This document shows, in pieces, positions 33,827 through 47,500 of a stretch of DNA of 64,000 nt (position 1 is its first letter; each line of letters starts with the position of its first letter). The notes beneath the pieces were generated by a model. That model had not been told where the DNA came from, did no database searches, and saw only the letters and a program-made list of their open reading frames with translations. This stretch comes from Smittia aterrima (lineage: Eukaryota > Arthropoda > Insecta > Diptera > Chironomidae), in assembly GCA_033063855.1 (NCBI GenBank), contig CP093829.1, forward strand, positions 9,558,243 through 9,622,242, in the 5' to 3' direction. Position numbers and translations under genes: made by a program.

Positions 33827-34171
33827 ATGAAAGTTTTTATCGCACTCTTCCTTACATCAGCTTTGTTTGCTTCCGTTTACTGCGGTGGCGACATTTGTGA
33901 GTGAAAATGAAGGAATTACAAAGACTTCAGTTAATAAATCTTTTGTGTAATTGCAGTCGCGATTTGTGATTTGGAAGGAGATGTCGGAAGAGAATGCGAA
34001 GCAGGCGAACCCGGCGAACCAAGATCGATTTACTTCTTCAACTCGACAAGCTTCTTCTGTGAACCTATCGAATACTTAGGCTGCGGTGGTAATGACAACA
34101 AATTCGAAACATTGGACTCCTGCGACTTCTTCTGCATCATGCAAGGCGATGCTCGACCAACGCCACAATAA
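33827..34171 (+). CDS. Secreted single-domain Kunitz-type inhibitor-like protein
   Basis: Two exons, 33827-33896 and 33957-34171, give 94 residues. A signal peptide (MKVFIALFLTSALFASVYC) is followed by one Kunitz/BPTI domain with all six cysteines: ICDLEGDVGREC, FFCEPIEYLGCGGNDNKF and DSCDFFC. Spacing from the third cysteine on (7, 12, 3) is canonical. The loop between the second and third cysteines has 20 residues instead of about 15, and the first spacing is 9 instead of 8. The P1 residue after the second cysteine is Glu, not Arg or Lys, so it would not be a normal trypsin inhibitor. The 60-bp intron splits the region just after the signal peptide, as in many insect secreted proteins. Role (haemolymph, salivary or seminal) unknown. 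Confidence 0.85.
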
Positions 34172-37100
34172 AAGTCTCTAAAAAATTGAAAAATCCTTTT
34201 TTTCTTTGACTCATGAGAATCCTTTCCGACAAAATAACTTTTCTGACTTCTCACGGAAATCTTTCAAACGGAAAAAGCCAAGCAGTGATTTGTCTCAGAA
34301 CTGAATTTCATCTCCAATAACTTCTCGAGTGCTTCACGTTGATTCGACTTTAATCAAAACATTCATGAATGCCCACATCATTAAATTATTCTTCTAATTG
34401 AATGATTTTAGTTGATTTTTCTTCTTCTCGTGATTTTCGGGAGTCTCCGTCGAGTCATGAAATGAACAGTAAGATCAACGACTCGTTTTCTTCCTCAGTC
34501 GAAGGGGAATGTCCCGCAGGCGAGTCGATAGTTGACGGGAGGTCTTTCCAACTTCCAAGACAACGAAAAGGAAAAAGTCAAAAGAAAAAGTCCCACATGA
34601 TCATTGAGCTAGAAGTTAATTGCAGTTTAATTTGCAACGTCTTTGTTCTCAATGCTTGGCAGGGAAAATCTCAGAAGTGTGTTTCGCTTCAGTGGCTTGT
34701 GGCCCGCAGCGACATTTTTCGATGTCTTGAGTTTTTAGGGAGAAAAGAAAAAAATCGATTTCTTTTTAAAGGAGTCACGTGAGAAAGCTTCGGACTTGAG
34801 GATCAGGAAGTCGCAAAGTCGTCTCTGTTCACAAAACGTAACGAAGGTAAACATTAATAATTCGAGTGCTTAGCTGAGATGAGAAATCATTTATTTAAAT
34901 TACTGATTACAAAACTCCTAAGTGCGCGCCTAGTGCTTAAGCAAACAGACGAATTTGATTGATGGGTTTTGTGTGGCGAAAAATACTTCAAAGGAGATGA
35001 CGATGGACGCACAAAACCTAGCGAAGTTGCTACCTCCTTTAACGTTTATCAAAATATGAATAATTTATCATCTAATTTGTCAATGACTTTTGATTTTTTT
35101 TTTCTCTCAAGCTCCATCCGTTGCTATCGTTATTACATCATCACCCTTTTTAGTTGATGTCGTCTCTCGATCTGTTCCGGTTCGAATCGAATCTCTCATG
35201 CATACACAACTGTTGACCTTTGTCTAAGGACATCAAGTCTATCATCTGAGTTCTCAGTGATTGGAAAGCAAAACTGCTCGGGAACTTTAAAGTTCTGTCA
35301 AAGCAATTTGCTCCTTTCTTCCTTCCTTCATGCGAAGAACACAAAGCGTCGTGCATTAAAAAAGAAATAAAAGGCGCCGACATAAAGGCCTCGCTTTGAA
35401 GTGATCACTTGGAAAGACGTCTGAAACACAATGTCGAGAAGTAAAAGCTCAAATTTCTAAATTAGCATACACGACGATTGTTTTCGTCGTCGAGTGGACT
35501 TTCAAAGGAAACGCTTTCAATCCACAATCCGCTGTGGAGTTAAACGCTGTTGAGTTTCCGTAGTTTAGCGTCTAATTAGATTAAGTTTCGTTTAGATGTG
35601 AACTCTCTTTTCAAACTCTTTGACTTGTTGTTTGAAAGTTTAAACGATCACAAAGTCAAAGTGAAATGAAAAAGTTTTAATTGGCACCGTTTGAGGTTTC
35701 TCCACGACTCTGCATGTGAATGATTAAAACTTTGATGATTTCACGCTTTAATTATTTTCAGATTTGATCCTAAAATCCTATTACGACCTTTGCTCGATAT
35801 TGACGAAATCGTATTTGTTTCATTCTTCAGCAGCCACTCGAACTCTGATTCGGAGAAAACAAAAGCATGTATCTATCTCTCGTCGAGCTCAAGTTGGCAA
35901 GCAACAACGTTCGGCAATAAATTTAGAAACAATTTAATCTCTTCTTCCATGATATTAAATCCACAACGATAGAGAGCAAAGGCGAAGAGAACGCGTTGCG
36001 ATAGCAACAATTAGAAATCAATATTGAAACGTTTCTCGTTTGAAATTCCGTTCCGCTAGCGAAGCGAATATCGACTCAGGTGTTTCCACGCCGAAAAATC
36101 AAATAAAGTTGAATTTAATTAAACTGAGCTTCGCTTTTGATGTCGCCAGAATTTTCAACTCTGAAGTGTTCACGACGAAATTCGAAAATTTTCTCGAATT
36201 AATTTCTTTTTTTTTCAGTACAAGCGAGAAAGCGTTTAAATCGTTTTCAGTGGCGAAAATCGATAGCGAAGCGATGACAAAAAATTTCGTGTGTATGACT
36301 TTGAATCGCCATTTGTATCAAAATTTCCATTTGCGCAATCGTTTCCCAACGTCTCTCCACCCTGATTGGTTTATTGTTCGTCTCGTTCTTCTTCTTTCTT
36401 ACTTCTCGCTTTCCTCTGTTCATGCTTGCTACACTTCTTTCATTCCGTTGTGTCTTTCGGTTCATTCCCAAGAAATTCATTTTCTATTTGTCTCTCATCT
36501 ATAGCCATCATTGAATAGTCTTTGAGACTCTTCTCTTATTGACCTGATTCCCGATTCTCTTTTGCTTCCACTCGACTGACACTTCTTTAATTACCATTCA
36601 AACACTAAATGCATTTGCTGTTTTTAATCAGAAGCGAGACGAGCTGGCACGCGTGGATGGAAACCCGATACGAGTTTCACTTGAATGGCATATCGAATTC
36701 GCGGAAACCCTCGGCGAGCCTGGGTGGTTGGTCTCTGCTGATGAAATGAACACATCTCTGCTTTCTTCAAGCCGATTATCCAATTATCTACATTCCTATA
36801 ATGCGAAAAGTGTCAACGCCAGATAGTTTTTTCCTTCTTGCTGGGGATTAAATAAACGACACACATTATGGATTCTTTTTTCTGCAAAATGTTTATGCTC
36901 GAAATGTTCATGCAAACACGAAACGCCTAAAATAACAACAAAAGTCCATTCGGCTTCACTGTTTTTTTAGGGAGGTCACAGCAAAATTTTCCAATTATAA
37001 AATGCAAAACTCTTGTCGTCGTGGCCACAATGCCAAACAGACTTTCAGGTCGAGCATTGCGACATGAAAACTTTTACGAGCGAGAGTCGCCCTCAACACC

Positions 37101-40100
37101 ATAAAGCAAAAAGCGAGTAAAAATCACATAAAACACAAATTTCCCGCACATCCTGAGTCTGCTTTTGACAGCAGAGCTGACCACAAATTTAATTTTATCT
37201 TTTTTCTTCCTTCACTGCGTCCATTGTTGCCATGAGAGAGAAAATTCTGTTGATTTTTTTAACTATCGTTGGAGGGATGATTTGTCAATGATGTTCAAGT
37301 GAATTCGATGGATCTTTGAACTTTAATTCCCCAATTCACCCCAAACGAAGAAAACTTCTTCCCTTTACATTTTCTTCTCGATTGAATCTTCAATTCGATT
37401 GTGTTTTGATTAGATTTCTTCTGTTTGTCCTTTGTCTGGACAAAATGTGAGCTCACTCGTTTTGTTGGATGCTTAAACTAATTTATATTAAAATTAGAGT
37501 TCGTATAAAGCTTTTTAGTTTTGTAATTCAAAACGTTGGACAATTAGTAAGGAAAATAATGAACTTTATTAGTTAGAGACGTGATTCCCAGCTGCTGAGG
37601 AATTAATTAGAGATGAAAACTTCGTGAGATGACGGAAAACGTAAAGCACTTGACTATTTCAAACGTTGAATCACGTACAGAGACTGTCGCTTCAAGTTAC
37701 GAGAATGGGAAACTTTTTTTCCATGCTAGATACGCCAGCGGAACAGTGGAAGCGATTTCTCTTCCTTCGTCCTCTTACAATCCTTTACAGTCAAATTTTG
37801 CTGAACAGGAAGCCTTCGCTTAAAACAAAACAGAAAAGCAAGACACGCTCACTCATTGTTGAGTCACGTACGACGGGATTATTTTAATTGTGAGATCCGT
37901 GCTGCTTCAAATTCTTTCCTTCATTATATTTCCATGTAACCTGATGAGTTGCGAGCAGAGAGCGATACATCACTTGAATGTGATGAGAAAGAAATTGAAG
38001 GAAACGAATCAAACATCGTTCGCTTCTTATCGTCACGAAAAAAAAAGAATTTATTAACCGTCAGCAGCAGAGAACACGAAAAGTTTTCCTCTCCTACTTC
38101 TTCCATCAAATAAATTCATTATAAATCATCCGAGGAAAATTAAGCAAATACCAAATATTGTGATTTGCACGCGCCCTTCAGCCTCCGTCGTCGTGCACGT
38201 GTCTCGATGTTTTCCTTCTAACAAAAGGCAGGTTAACAAATAAATAAAATTATGATTGTTATTGCTGATCGCCGTCTCTTCTGTCGACAACAAATTAAAC
38301 GAATGATTAGTGACGCTCTAATCTTTTATTTATTAAAAAAGGATTTTCCTGAATTTTCCCTTCGTGGGAGGAGGAAGTTTTGCTGCTACACCTGAAGGTT
38401 CGAAACCGATTACACTCTCTCGGGGTGATTTGGAATAGAAAAGCTAAACTTAATGAAGCGTGAAGAACGCTGCTCATTAAAAAAAACCTTTTGAATTTCC
38501 TTTTTTGTCAGGATCGACGAGAAGGGGGAAAATTCGAAGGCAACAGTCAAGACGATTTTAAGAAGTTCAAGTGGGATTAGGCACTGAATTAAAGCGGATT
38601 ACGTTAACTTCTCGATGTTTATGAATAAATCGTTGCGTATTTTTCTGTTCCTACCTGGAAAAGTCCTCAGCTCTTTCTCTCTCTTTCTCTCTGAGCTGAT
38701 TCCTTTCGTCTTTTCCTTTTTGAATTTCCAACTCGTTCGCTTCCCTTGCTTCTGCAAATTTTATTGACAAATCATCGAGAGTCCCTTCGAAAGTTTGATA
38801 AAGAGACTTAAAACCGATTGAGTGCTTTGTAGGGTGGTGGGCTAAAGGAACAATGGAGTGAATGACATATCGGAGGATTATCGAGCGGATTTTTTGTCGT
38901 CTCTCTCCTTCACATCAAAACTCTATTAAACAATGGCAACGAGGATCGAGTGCTTATCGATTTTACCTGCGCTGGAATCACACACAAAACAATTGTTCAA
39001 TAAAACCACCATAAAGCCTCCCATCATCTTCAGGCCCAAGAGAAAAACATTTAACAACGACAATGGGGATAAATGCAGAGTGAGAGAGAGCAAATAAAAA
39101 ATGTTATAATCTTACAAGCAATTTTTTTCTCCTCTTCTCTCGATCGATTGGTGTGTGGTCGACCAGGCAGAAATTCCACTTCAGCGTCGAGACCGTTTGG
39201 CTGGCCCCTGTACAACACAATTGATCCATCTCAGAGCTTTTCGGTGGAATCAAAATGACTTTGCGTTTTTCCTTCTCTTTCTTCTTCTTCTTCTGCTCGC
39301 ACCTCTCAACATCCTATAATTGCTTGCAGAGCATGATGATAAATTCTGAGTCCATTAGAGAAGACGAGATACTTGACTGGACGTTACAATTTGTTGAACG
39401 AGGCTCTCTGTGTGTTTGTTGGAGATTTTGCACTTGGCAACATCAAATCATCTTCAACTGGTTCCAATTAAAGCATTGGAAGTGAGTCGCGTGCTGACAT
39501 CGCAATATCTCTCGCAGTTTTCCTTCAATGAATGGATTTTAAATCAAGCAGGGGCGGATTAAAAAGGGCAAACAAATCATTATTCATTGTTGAGAGTCGT
39601 TAATCTTCAACAAATATTTAAACGACTTTTATCAGAAAACAGAAAATTTCGATTGTTTGGAATTTTTCGTTGTTTTGACGTGTGCAATTATTTTTAAGAT
39701 GGAAATGAAGGGTGGCCAGGGAGACTAGTTATATTATATTATATATTATATTATATTATAATATATATTATATAGAGAGACCTAGATAATCGATTTGCCT
39801 AATTCCAATTTTCTCGAAAGAATAAAAAATCTTTGGAATTTATGTTCGTGAGCAAATAAAATCAAAATGAGCTTGAATGCCCAGCCAGAGACGTTTACAT
39901 TCGAAATCTGCTGAATCATGTTTCTCGCGTAAAATAACATGAAGAAATCTTTATTTAATTTTATTTAATTTGTGATGTGTGTCTTATTGCTGTCATTTTC
40001 ATCATCGTCTTTGACTTTCGACACCATTTCAATCTTTTCTCAAACAATGACTGTTATTATTTTTACAATTTCATATTTCTCTCTCTCTGTTTTTTCAGGT

Positions 40101-41531
40101 AGGTCCAATAGAAAGAAAGCCTTCGTTCATCGTCTGTAAGTTATTTAAAAAGTCAACAAACAAAATATTTTTCTTTGAGATTTTCGTGGAATTTCAAATT
40201 CTTTTGAGATTGAAGGGAAAAAAGTCTGTGTCGCTGAATAGCGAGCGTTGTCTTGTCACCGCCCATTCTTCCATCGCTTCTTTTAAAATTCGTGGTTCCA
40301 TTGCTCGCAATAAACCAAAAGAAACTAATTTTCTTAAAGACAAAACAAAGATTTATTGCTCTTGATAAGAAAACATTTTTTTTCTTCAACGAAATTGTTT
40401 TTCTTTCTTCTTTGAACAGCGAGGGTGGAAAATCGTCTCCGAAAAATTTCTCCATGAATATTAAAACACAAAATACTTGAAAGGACCTACGAAGGAGAAG
40501 TTCACCCTTTTGTTATTTATATTTGAGAATATTAAGAAAATGAATTTTAAATGAAAAGAGGAAAATGGGGAAGAAAACTCGAATCGAAATAATTGTCTGG
40601 TTGTTGTTTGAGGGGGCGTTTAAAGATTAAGTTCAACATATTTTTAAACTCAATTGTTTTCAATTTTCAACTTGAAATGAAAAATCATCAAATTCTCATT
40701 AAATTTCATTTTATTGTTAAGATTTCTTTTTTTTTGTGTGTGTGTGTTTGCAAAAATTACAATTCTTTTTTAACTAACGGAACTTTAATTAAGAACTATG
40801 AAAAATAATAAACCATTACATAACTAAACTGTTATTTCAATTAATTAGTACTTAAATGTTTAGTCCTCTAGTCGAAAGTTTGGAAACATTTTCATTTCTC
40901 TCTCTGTATGTACAGCTCGCCAAGGAAATCGTTTTTAATTAATATTTACAGAATGTCAGTGATTTTTTTTTTCATTTTGATTAAAATCTACGAATTACAT
41001 TTCACCCAAACGTTTTATGTGTGTGAGCTTAATTCAATCGTTTTTAATTTCTTATGTACCCTGCATCATTCAATTTGCCTAAAAGTGTTTTTAATTTAAT
41101 TATTTCTCTCTCTTCGTCTGCGTTCGTCGGAATAATTCAACACACAGAACTCAACTTTTATTTCAAAAATCTTTTTTTTTCTTCTGTGAAATGTGAGTGA
41201 ACATTTTTATTTTATTGCAAAGTCGATGTTAGTGTTAACACCAAGGAGATCGATTTGATAATCGTCGGGCCTTGGGAAAAAGGGACACGCAATGGAAAAT
41301 TGTACTTTTTTTTATCGTCGCTTTAAGTTTGATTTCTCTGACAAATCTCTTTCGCAAGGAGGACAACTTTCTCTTCTAACGTTTACAAAATGGTTTCAAT
41401 CAATCAATTCACGGGAAGGTTTACAGCTACGCATTTAATTGTTATCATCGTTAATTCCCAAGGTTTTCCATTAACCACTAGCCGTTCTCATCGTCATCCC
41501 TTTCACGCTTGAATGAAGTGCTGTCCCAATA
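34172..41531. other. 7.4-kb gene desert downstream of scarecrow
   Basis: No reading frame here shows protein-like composition; the longest (34402-34782) is low complexity and has no recognisable domain. The part nearest 41531 should contain the scarecrow 3' UTR. The rest is AT-rich with T-rich and CT-rich tracts. It is a reasonable place for scarecrow enhancers, since developmental transcription factors usually sit in such deserts, but I cannot point to a specific element. Confidence 0.4.
39728..39777. repeat. TA-rich microsatellite
   Basis: About 50 bp made only of A and T in units TATTA and TATA, including ATATTATATTATATATTA, ending in TATATAG. It is partly self-complementary and could form a cruciform; probably a slippage product. 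Confidence 0.8.
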
Positions 41532-44500
41532 TTACCAAGCCCGACCTTGAATTGGCAAATAACTTCCACAGTGCTGCTGTTGATGACTGTTGCCCATGAA
41601 GTTATTTTGATTTCGGTAAGCCATCGCTAAGCTGTTGGACATGAGAGTATTGTTGCACGGCTGCTGAAGCATTTGCTGATGACCGCCACTGCCATTGTAT
41701 CCGCTCAAGATCGTCGTTGATGGTGAGTCGCCAGGCGAGTGTTGATTATTTGATGTTGCCGTCTCGCTGCTGTTTCCTCCGCCTCCGCTTCCAACATTAA
41801 TTAAATTAATCGTGTTCGATGATGAGTTGCCTATTGTGGAGCCACTCGACGTCAAATGCTGTTGAACAGGTGTCGAGTTTGAGCTACCAGAACATGGCTT
41901 TCCATCTTTAACTAACACTGGAACTGCCACACGTCTTGGTGAACTTGATGACTGTTAAAATATTGAAGAGACTTGTTAATTATTCAATTCGTTTGTCTCA
42001 TAATCTGCTTCGCTATCTCACCTGATTGTGTTGATTCTGCTCAGCCATCGCCTTCTCCTTTGCCTGTCTCTTGCACTTGTAGCGATGATTTTGAAACCAA
42101 ATTTTCACCTGAAACGAAGAAAGGAAAAAGATCAATTGATTGTTGTTTAATTGACGTATCGGGTTTCAAAGGCCGACAGTTGCAGACAATTGCTTTCCTG
42201 CCCATTGGCGGTGTTGATGGAAACAAACCGCCTTCCGTCAATAATCAAGTAATCATTAACTACATCAACGAAAGAATGAGAGAGAGGAGGCTTTGTTGAG
42301 CTCTCCCCTAGTTCATTGAGCTACCAGAAGTTTTTCTTAGGGTTCAAAATAAACTTCTTTGTCTTGCGTTATCAGCAAAGTGGGATCAAATTGGTTTCAG
42401 TTGTTCACGAATTTGCTTGAAATTTCCTCTCAAATCTTTCGAAGGGAAAACAACAAAAAATCTACAACACAAAAGCGAAGGGACGTTTGTTCTCGATTAA
42501 ATGATGCGTGACGTTGACGAAGCAGAGAACCCGGAGGGCAATGTTGAGCTTGTAATACGGTTAAAAAACAGATTGCGATTCAATCACAACAAATTTTTCT
42601 GTGTAATGTTTAGTGTGAAATTCTCGGAGGAAGGAAAGAATTTTTTTTCTTATTCAAATCGCACGCACACGGTAGTCACCCTTCCCCGACGCTTCCCGAC
42701 TGAGATTTGCTCGAAAATGTGTGAACAGAAATAGATTTTGATGCGATTGATTCGATGAATGGCTTGAAGGAAGCGACAGGGTGCCAAAAGGTAAATAAAT
42801 GTTTATTTTCTTCGAGCGACTGATCTTTCGATTCCTCGAAGAAATTTCTGCTGCAGTGGAGATTATTAAAGAATAATTTTCTAGCTGATTGCTTGCACTA
42901 TACGAGTTCCACATAAGAACATTGTTGACCTCACTTGATCAATAGTATCCTGCGGAAAAGGTTTGTGTGGGAATTTGAGGTTTTTTCTCTTCATAAAAGA
43001 ACTTGAGAGCAATTTCAGGATTATCGAGATTAGTTATTGTGAATGATTTGCTTAAGGAGATAGATTTATGCAGGTTCGTTTCTGCATTGTGCAGAGGATT
43101 AATCGAACTCAAGACGCAATGATGCAGAAACAAACAATTCCGAGAGAGTTCTGATGATTCAATCAAAAATTATTTTTTGAGCACTCGAGAACATTCGAAA
43201 TTATGTTTTAATGAAATTTGAAATCATATTTGCTCATCACATTCGAAATTGTATTTTTCGATTGCAAAACAAATTTTTGAAATGTAAATTTATTCAGGAA
43301 GCATTAAAACTTTTAAGCTAATTCATGTGCTCTAAGGATTTCTAATCCCCAGAATTTTTAAAGTCAACATTCCTTCCTTTCCTTCCGCTCTAAGCTGTCA
43401 GGTTCTTGTTTTGCTTTCATTAGTGACCCAAGAAGATTATGAAATTTAGAAGATTTCTTCTCGTGTACCTGTCATTGTCCAATGATTGTCGACATTCTTG
43501 ATTCGCAACGACTCAAATAATTGAATTAAATTCTCTTCTTTCGAAGCTTAATGAAGCTATCATGTTCTCTTTTGTTTGCTCGAGCCATTGCCAAGCATGA
43601 CGCAACTAATCGTCTGCTGTCAAAGCTCCGTTTAAGCTGTCAACTGTCTCATTACTCCATCAAAGCTCTCTCTTTGCTCTGTGATGAACACAAACGTTCC
43701 TTAATTAAATTGAATTAGGTTTGATGTTCAGACACGTTTCCACGGTTGCCACAAAATCCCGAACTTGATGTGAATCGATCGCGAGAAGAAAGAGAAAGAA
43801 TTGTCTGAAGCAAAAGCGAACAAATATATTTGTTCCATAAACAGTCATTGAAATATCTCAAAGTATATAATTGAAAGAGCTCTTGAAAATGCATTTTTAT
43901 GTTTTTATTTCGTTGCGTCTTCTTCTTTCCTCGTATTGCAAATTTACAATCAGCGAGCGGAGTGAGTGAGGAGTCTGAAGAAAACATTTCGTCATGCTGC
44001 ATTAGACAATAAAGAAGTTTGTTTAATCATCGCTTCCTCTTTGTTTGAGACTTCATCGTCGTTTAAGCAGCTCGGTTGACATAACCGTGTGTTTAAATAA
44101 TTAATGCAGTTGAGAGCAAAGAAAAGTGTTTTGGTTGAAATGTCTCTCTCCCTCGTTGAGTGGCCGTTTTGTAGATAAGATTTTGATAAGAGAAGGTAAC
44201 TCACTTGCGTAGGCGTTAGATGAATTAAACTGGCTAAATGTTCTCTTTCAGGTGCTGACAAGTACTTTTGCTGCTTGAACCTTCTCTCTAGCTCATAGAC
44301 CTGAAAGAATAAACGAAAAAGAAGAAAAATTATTTTAACTTTTTGCCGACGGATCATCTTCACATTCATCCAATAAAAATCTAATTACGAACGAAGGGGA
44401 AGAAAATATTTTTTCGCTATGCCGACGAGGAAACAGAAAAGCTTCTGTAAACAAGCACTCAGATCCCGAGCGGGCTCAAAAGCAAATAGCAATAAAAATA

Positions 44501-47500
44501 ACGAAACAAATAGAAGCGCAGCGTGTAACGATAAATAAAATATTCTATGTGTAACTTTCTCGATATAACCAAGCGAGGTAGCGCTTCGGCCAGAGGAGTA
44601 AAGAAGTAAAACAACACACGAGAGAGAGAATTGTCTATTTGCCAAGCACTTAAAATGCCAAGTTTTTACTAATACGACGTCACATTTCAGCAGCAGCAGC
44701 AGCGATGGGCAGGGGAGGGAAGAGATAAGCCGGGAAAGTTGGCAAAATTACTTTGCGTTTCGAAAAGCTTAAGTGTTTGAAGTTTTTCAACGACTCGTTA
44801 AACTAATTTCTCGAAAATTAATTCAAAGAAATAATTGAAGGAGTTTTTATTGCAAATTGACATAACACACTTAAAGCTCTTTTCAAAAGCTTTTTATTTA
44901 TCTGTGTTGTGTAAATTATTTCTCAGTTTTAACTCTTAAGTGACTTCGCATTCTACTTTGACAGGTGTGAAATCAATTCTGAGCGAGAGAACCTCTCAAA
45001 GATCAGTAATTCCAATCAAAATTCATTTGGTGACATAACCGCGCGCTATTGAGTTAACAAATGTCGAATGACAACTTCTAGTTTTACGCGTTCATTAGTC
45101 TCATTCAATATTTATTAGAGCCACAAAGCGGAAAGTAGAAAGAAGCTGTAAAAGGTCTTTTGAATTCAAAGAAAAAAATTTGTTTAATGTTCCACTAAAT
45201 TCAATTTGTTTTGAATAAATCTCGGGCACGAGATGATTAATTGCTTGAAATCCTTGAAATACTTACTTGAGCTTGTGTGAACAGAACCCGTCGTTTCCTT
45301 CGCTGTGTGAGAGGAAACTGCATCGGTTTGGAGTCGCTGACGTTGCACGCTGCTAGACCCGACATGTTTGACATCGCATGTCCCATCGATCCTCCAGCTG
45401 ATCCGCCCATTAACCTTGTAACTGCAAACAGAAACGTGAATAATGTGTTATCGACATATTTTTAATATCATTCGGAGAGTGCTCAAGTGAATTCATGACT
45501 TCGTAATTCGCTCCGTCGAGAGTCAATGTTTGTGCGCTCGATGCTCAGGCTCGAAGCTAGCGTAGACGTATTTGAATACTAACACCGTAATTAGAATAAA
45601 TTTGCATAAACAAATTTCGTACGAAAATGAATTTTTTCTAATATTTAAATTGCTCTTGAATTTTCTTTCCTTCGCGACTCTCGTTCACTGTTTGCTTTCG
45701 AGATTGCAGTCCTGACAAAAAAAAAAACCGAGAAGAGAGAAGAGTTTGAAGCCATCCGCAAACCTCCTTCGTTAAATTTTTGCTGATGCAGATCCGCGTT
45801 GACTGATTTTATAATTTCATCGTTTTCAAATTATTTTTAAAAATAGAGTTTTAAATCGAAAATCTTTAAAAACGCATAAGCAACGACAATTCTTTGTGCA
45901 CGAAAGGAAAAAAGAACTTTGTTTGAATAAAGAGAAGAAATGCTGGACATTTCGTTTTGTGTAAATATTTGTTTAGCAAAAACGAATATTTTCTTTCTCC
46001 TTTTCTCTCCAATTCTTTCGTCAGCAGAAGATGCTTTTCTTTCAAATATTTATTTATCTTTGGAATTCCATTTCGAATGCATTAACATTATGCGAATTCA
46101 CGATTTTATTTTCATGTATTTCGCTTATCAAACATCTGTGAGTTTATCGCAATTAAAATTTCGATTTTTATTCGCTACAATAGAGCGACGGGAAAGTTGA
46201 GTTTTTTGGGGAAATTCGAGATTGAATTGATAAATATTGATTCACGATGGAAAAATCCGGTGATTTGTAATGTCCTGTTATGTATGATTTGTCACGTTCT
46301 CTGATAAATCTGAGATCTTCTCACATGTTTCAATCATCTCTTCAATAACTAAATCAATCATCTCACTGTGAGTTTTAGTTTGATAAAAACTGATGACGCA
46401 ATTTTATGAGAAATCCCTTGAAATGGAAATGTGATCCAACAAAAATATTTCAAGCACATCAAGAGACGAAACCAAAAAGAGTTGTGTGTTGATTCTTGAG
46501 GTATTTCATGTTATTTTAAGAATTTCTTCGTCTCATTCAGTTTAAGATTGCTTTTGCTTTGAAAACTCATTTCTTCAACTCACAAGAATAACACAATCAA
46601 TGAGATAATATTTGATGAAACGTCGCTCAATCAACAAAACAAAATATTGAAAACCCGAAGAGAGAAAAAATTAATGAATGATGATTTTTATGAATAAAAT
46701 ATAAAAAGAGTCGAGGGAACGAATTAGCGGCAGCTTCATTGTTCGATGTTGATCCTTCATGAAAGAGTAAAGTTATAACAAAGCTGAGGATTCAGAGAAG
46801 GTCTCCAAGTTATTTAGAATGCAATGGCTGATTAATTGCGATGCTTTGAGATTCAGAAGCTCAAGTGAAATGAGATTTGCAATTTCATCACTTTCAATTT
46901 TCACAAGCATCGCAATCACTCTCGAAACTCGACGATGTGAATGATAAGAATCTTAAATACTCGTCACTGAACCAACCAATTACTCGCTCATATCACCCTC
47001 GTTGGATAGACCGCAACATAACTCAAACACAATCAAAGTCTGATTCAATGAATTTTATTCAATTTTTATTAAAGCGAAGAAAATCCGACCTCATCATTAT
47101 TTAATGATTCCCTTTTCTTCCATTCTCCTCGAAAAATAAAACGACACAAGCGATATAAATTTAATCGCAACAAAATGTGAATGAAAGAAGAAAATGATCG
47201 CCGAGAGTCCGGAAATAGTATTTTGACTGACGCAACGATAGGCAAGTCTCGCTTTGCTCTCTCGCTCCCTTTTTCCCTTCGATGATGAGTGGGCACTTGA
47301 GATCATTGCATTCGAAGCAGTTTGACAGCCTTGAATTCAGAAAGAAGAAAGAATGAAGGGATCTGGGGCTTACACATTCAGCCGCTCTTGTTGAAAGGTT
47401 GATTGTATACAATTCTCGTTCGCATTCGACATCAATAAATAGCACGTAGAGCACCCCGAAAAAAAAGATATTCCGAGCATAAGGGCTTGACAATTACAGT

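Noticed and set aside
34402..34782. 126-codon open frame on the plus strand
   Set aside because: Composition is uneven, no domain or signal is seen, and splice sites in fitting phase are lacking; likely chance in a non-coding stretch.
41973..42299. 108-codon plus-strand frame over a scarecrow exon
   Set aside because: It is the antisense shadow of the homeodomain exon at 42022-42108 extended into the intron.
44690..44720. Short CAG run near 44695
   Set aside because: Only about five units inside an intron; ordinary microsatellite with no coding context.
47161..47493. 110-codon frame on the minus strand inside a scarecrow intron
   Set aside because: Hydrophobic and Cys/Phe-rich as AT-rich random frames are; no conserved motif or splice context.
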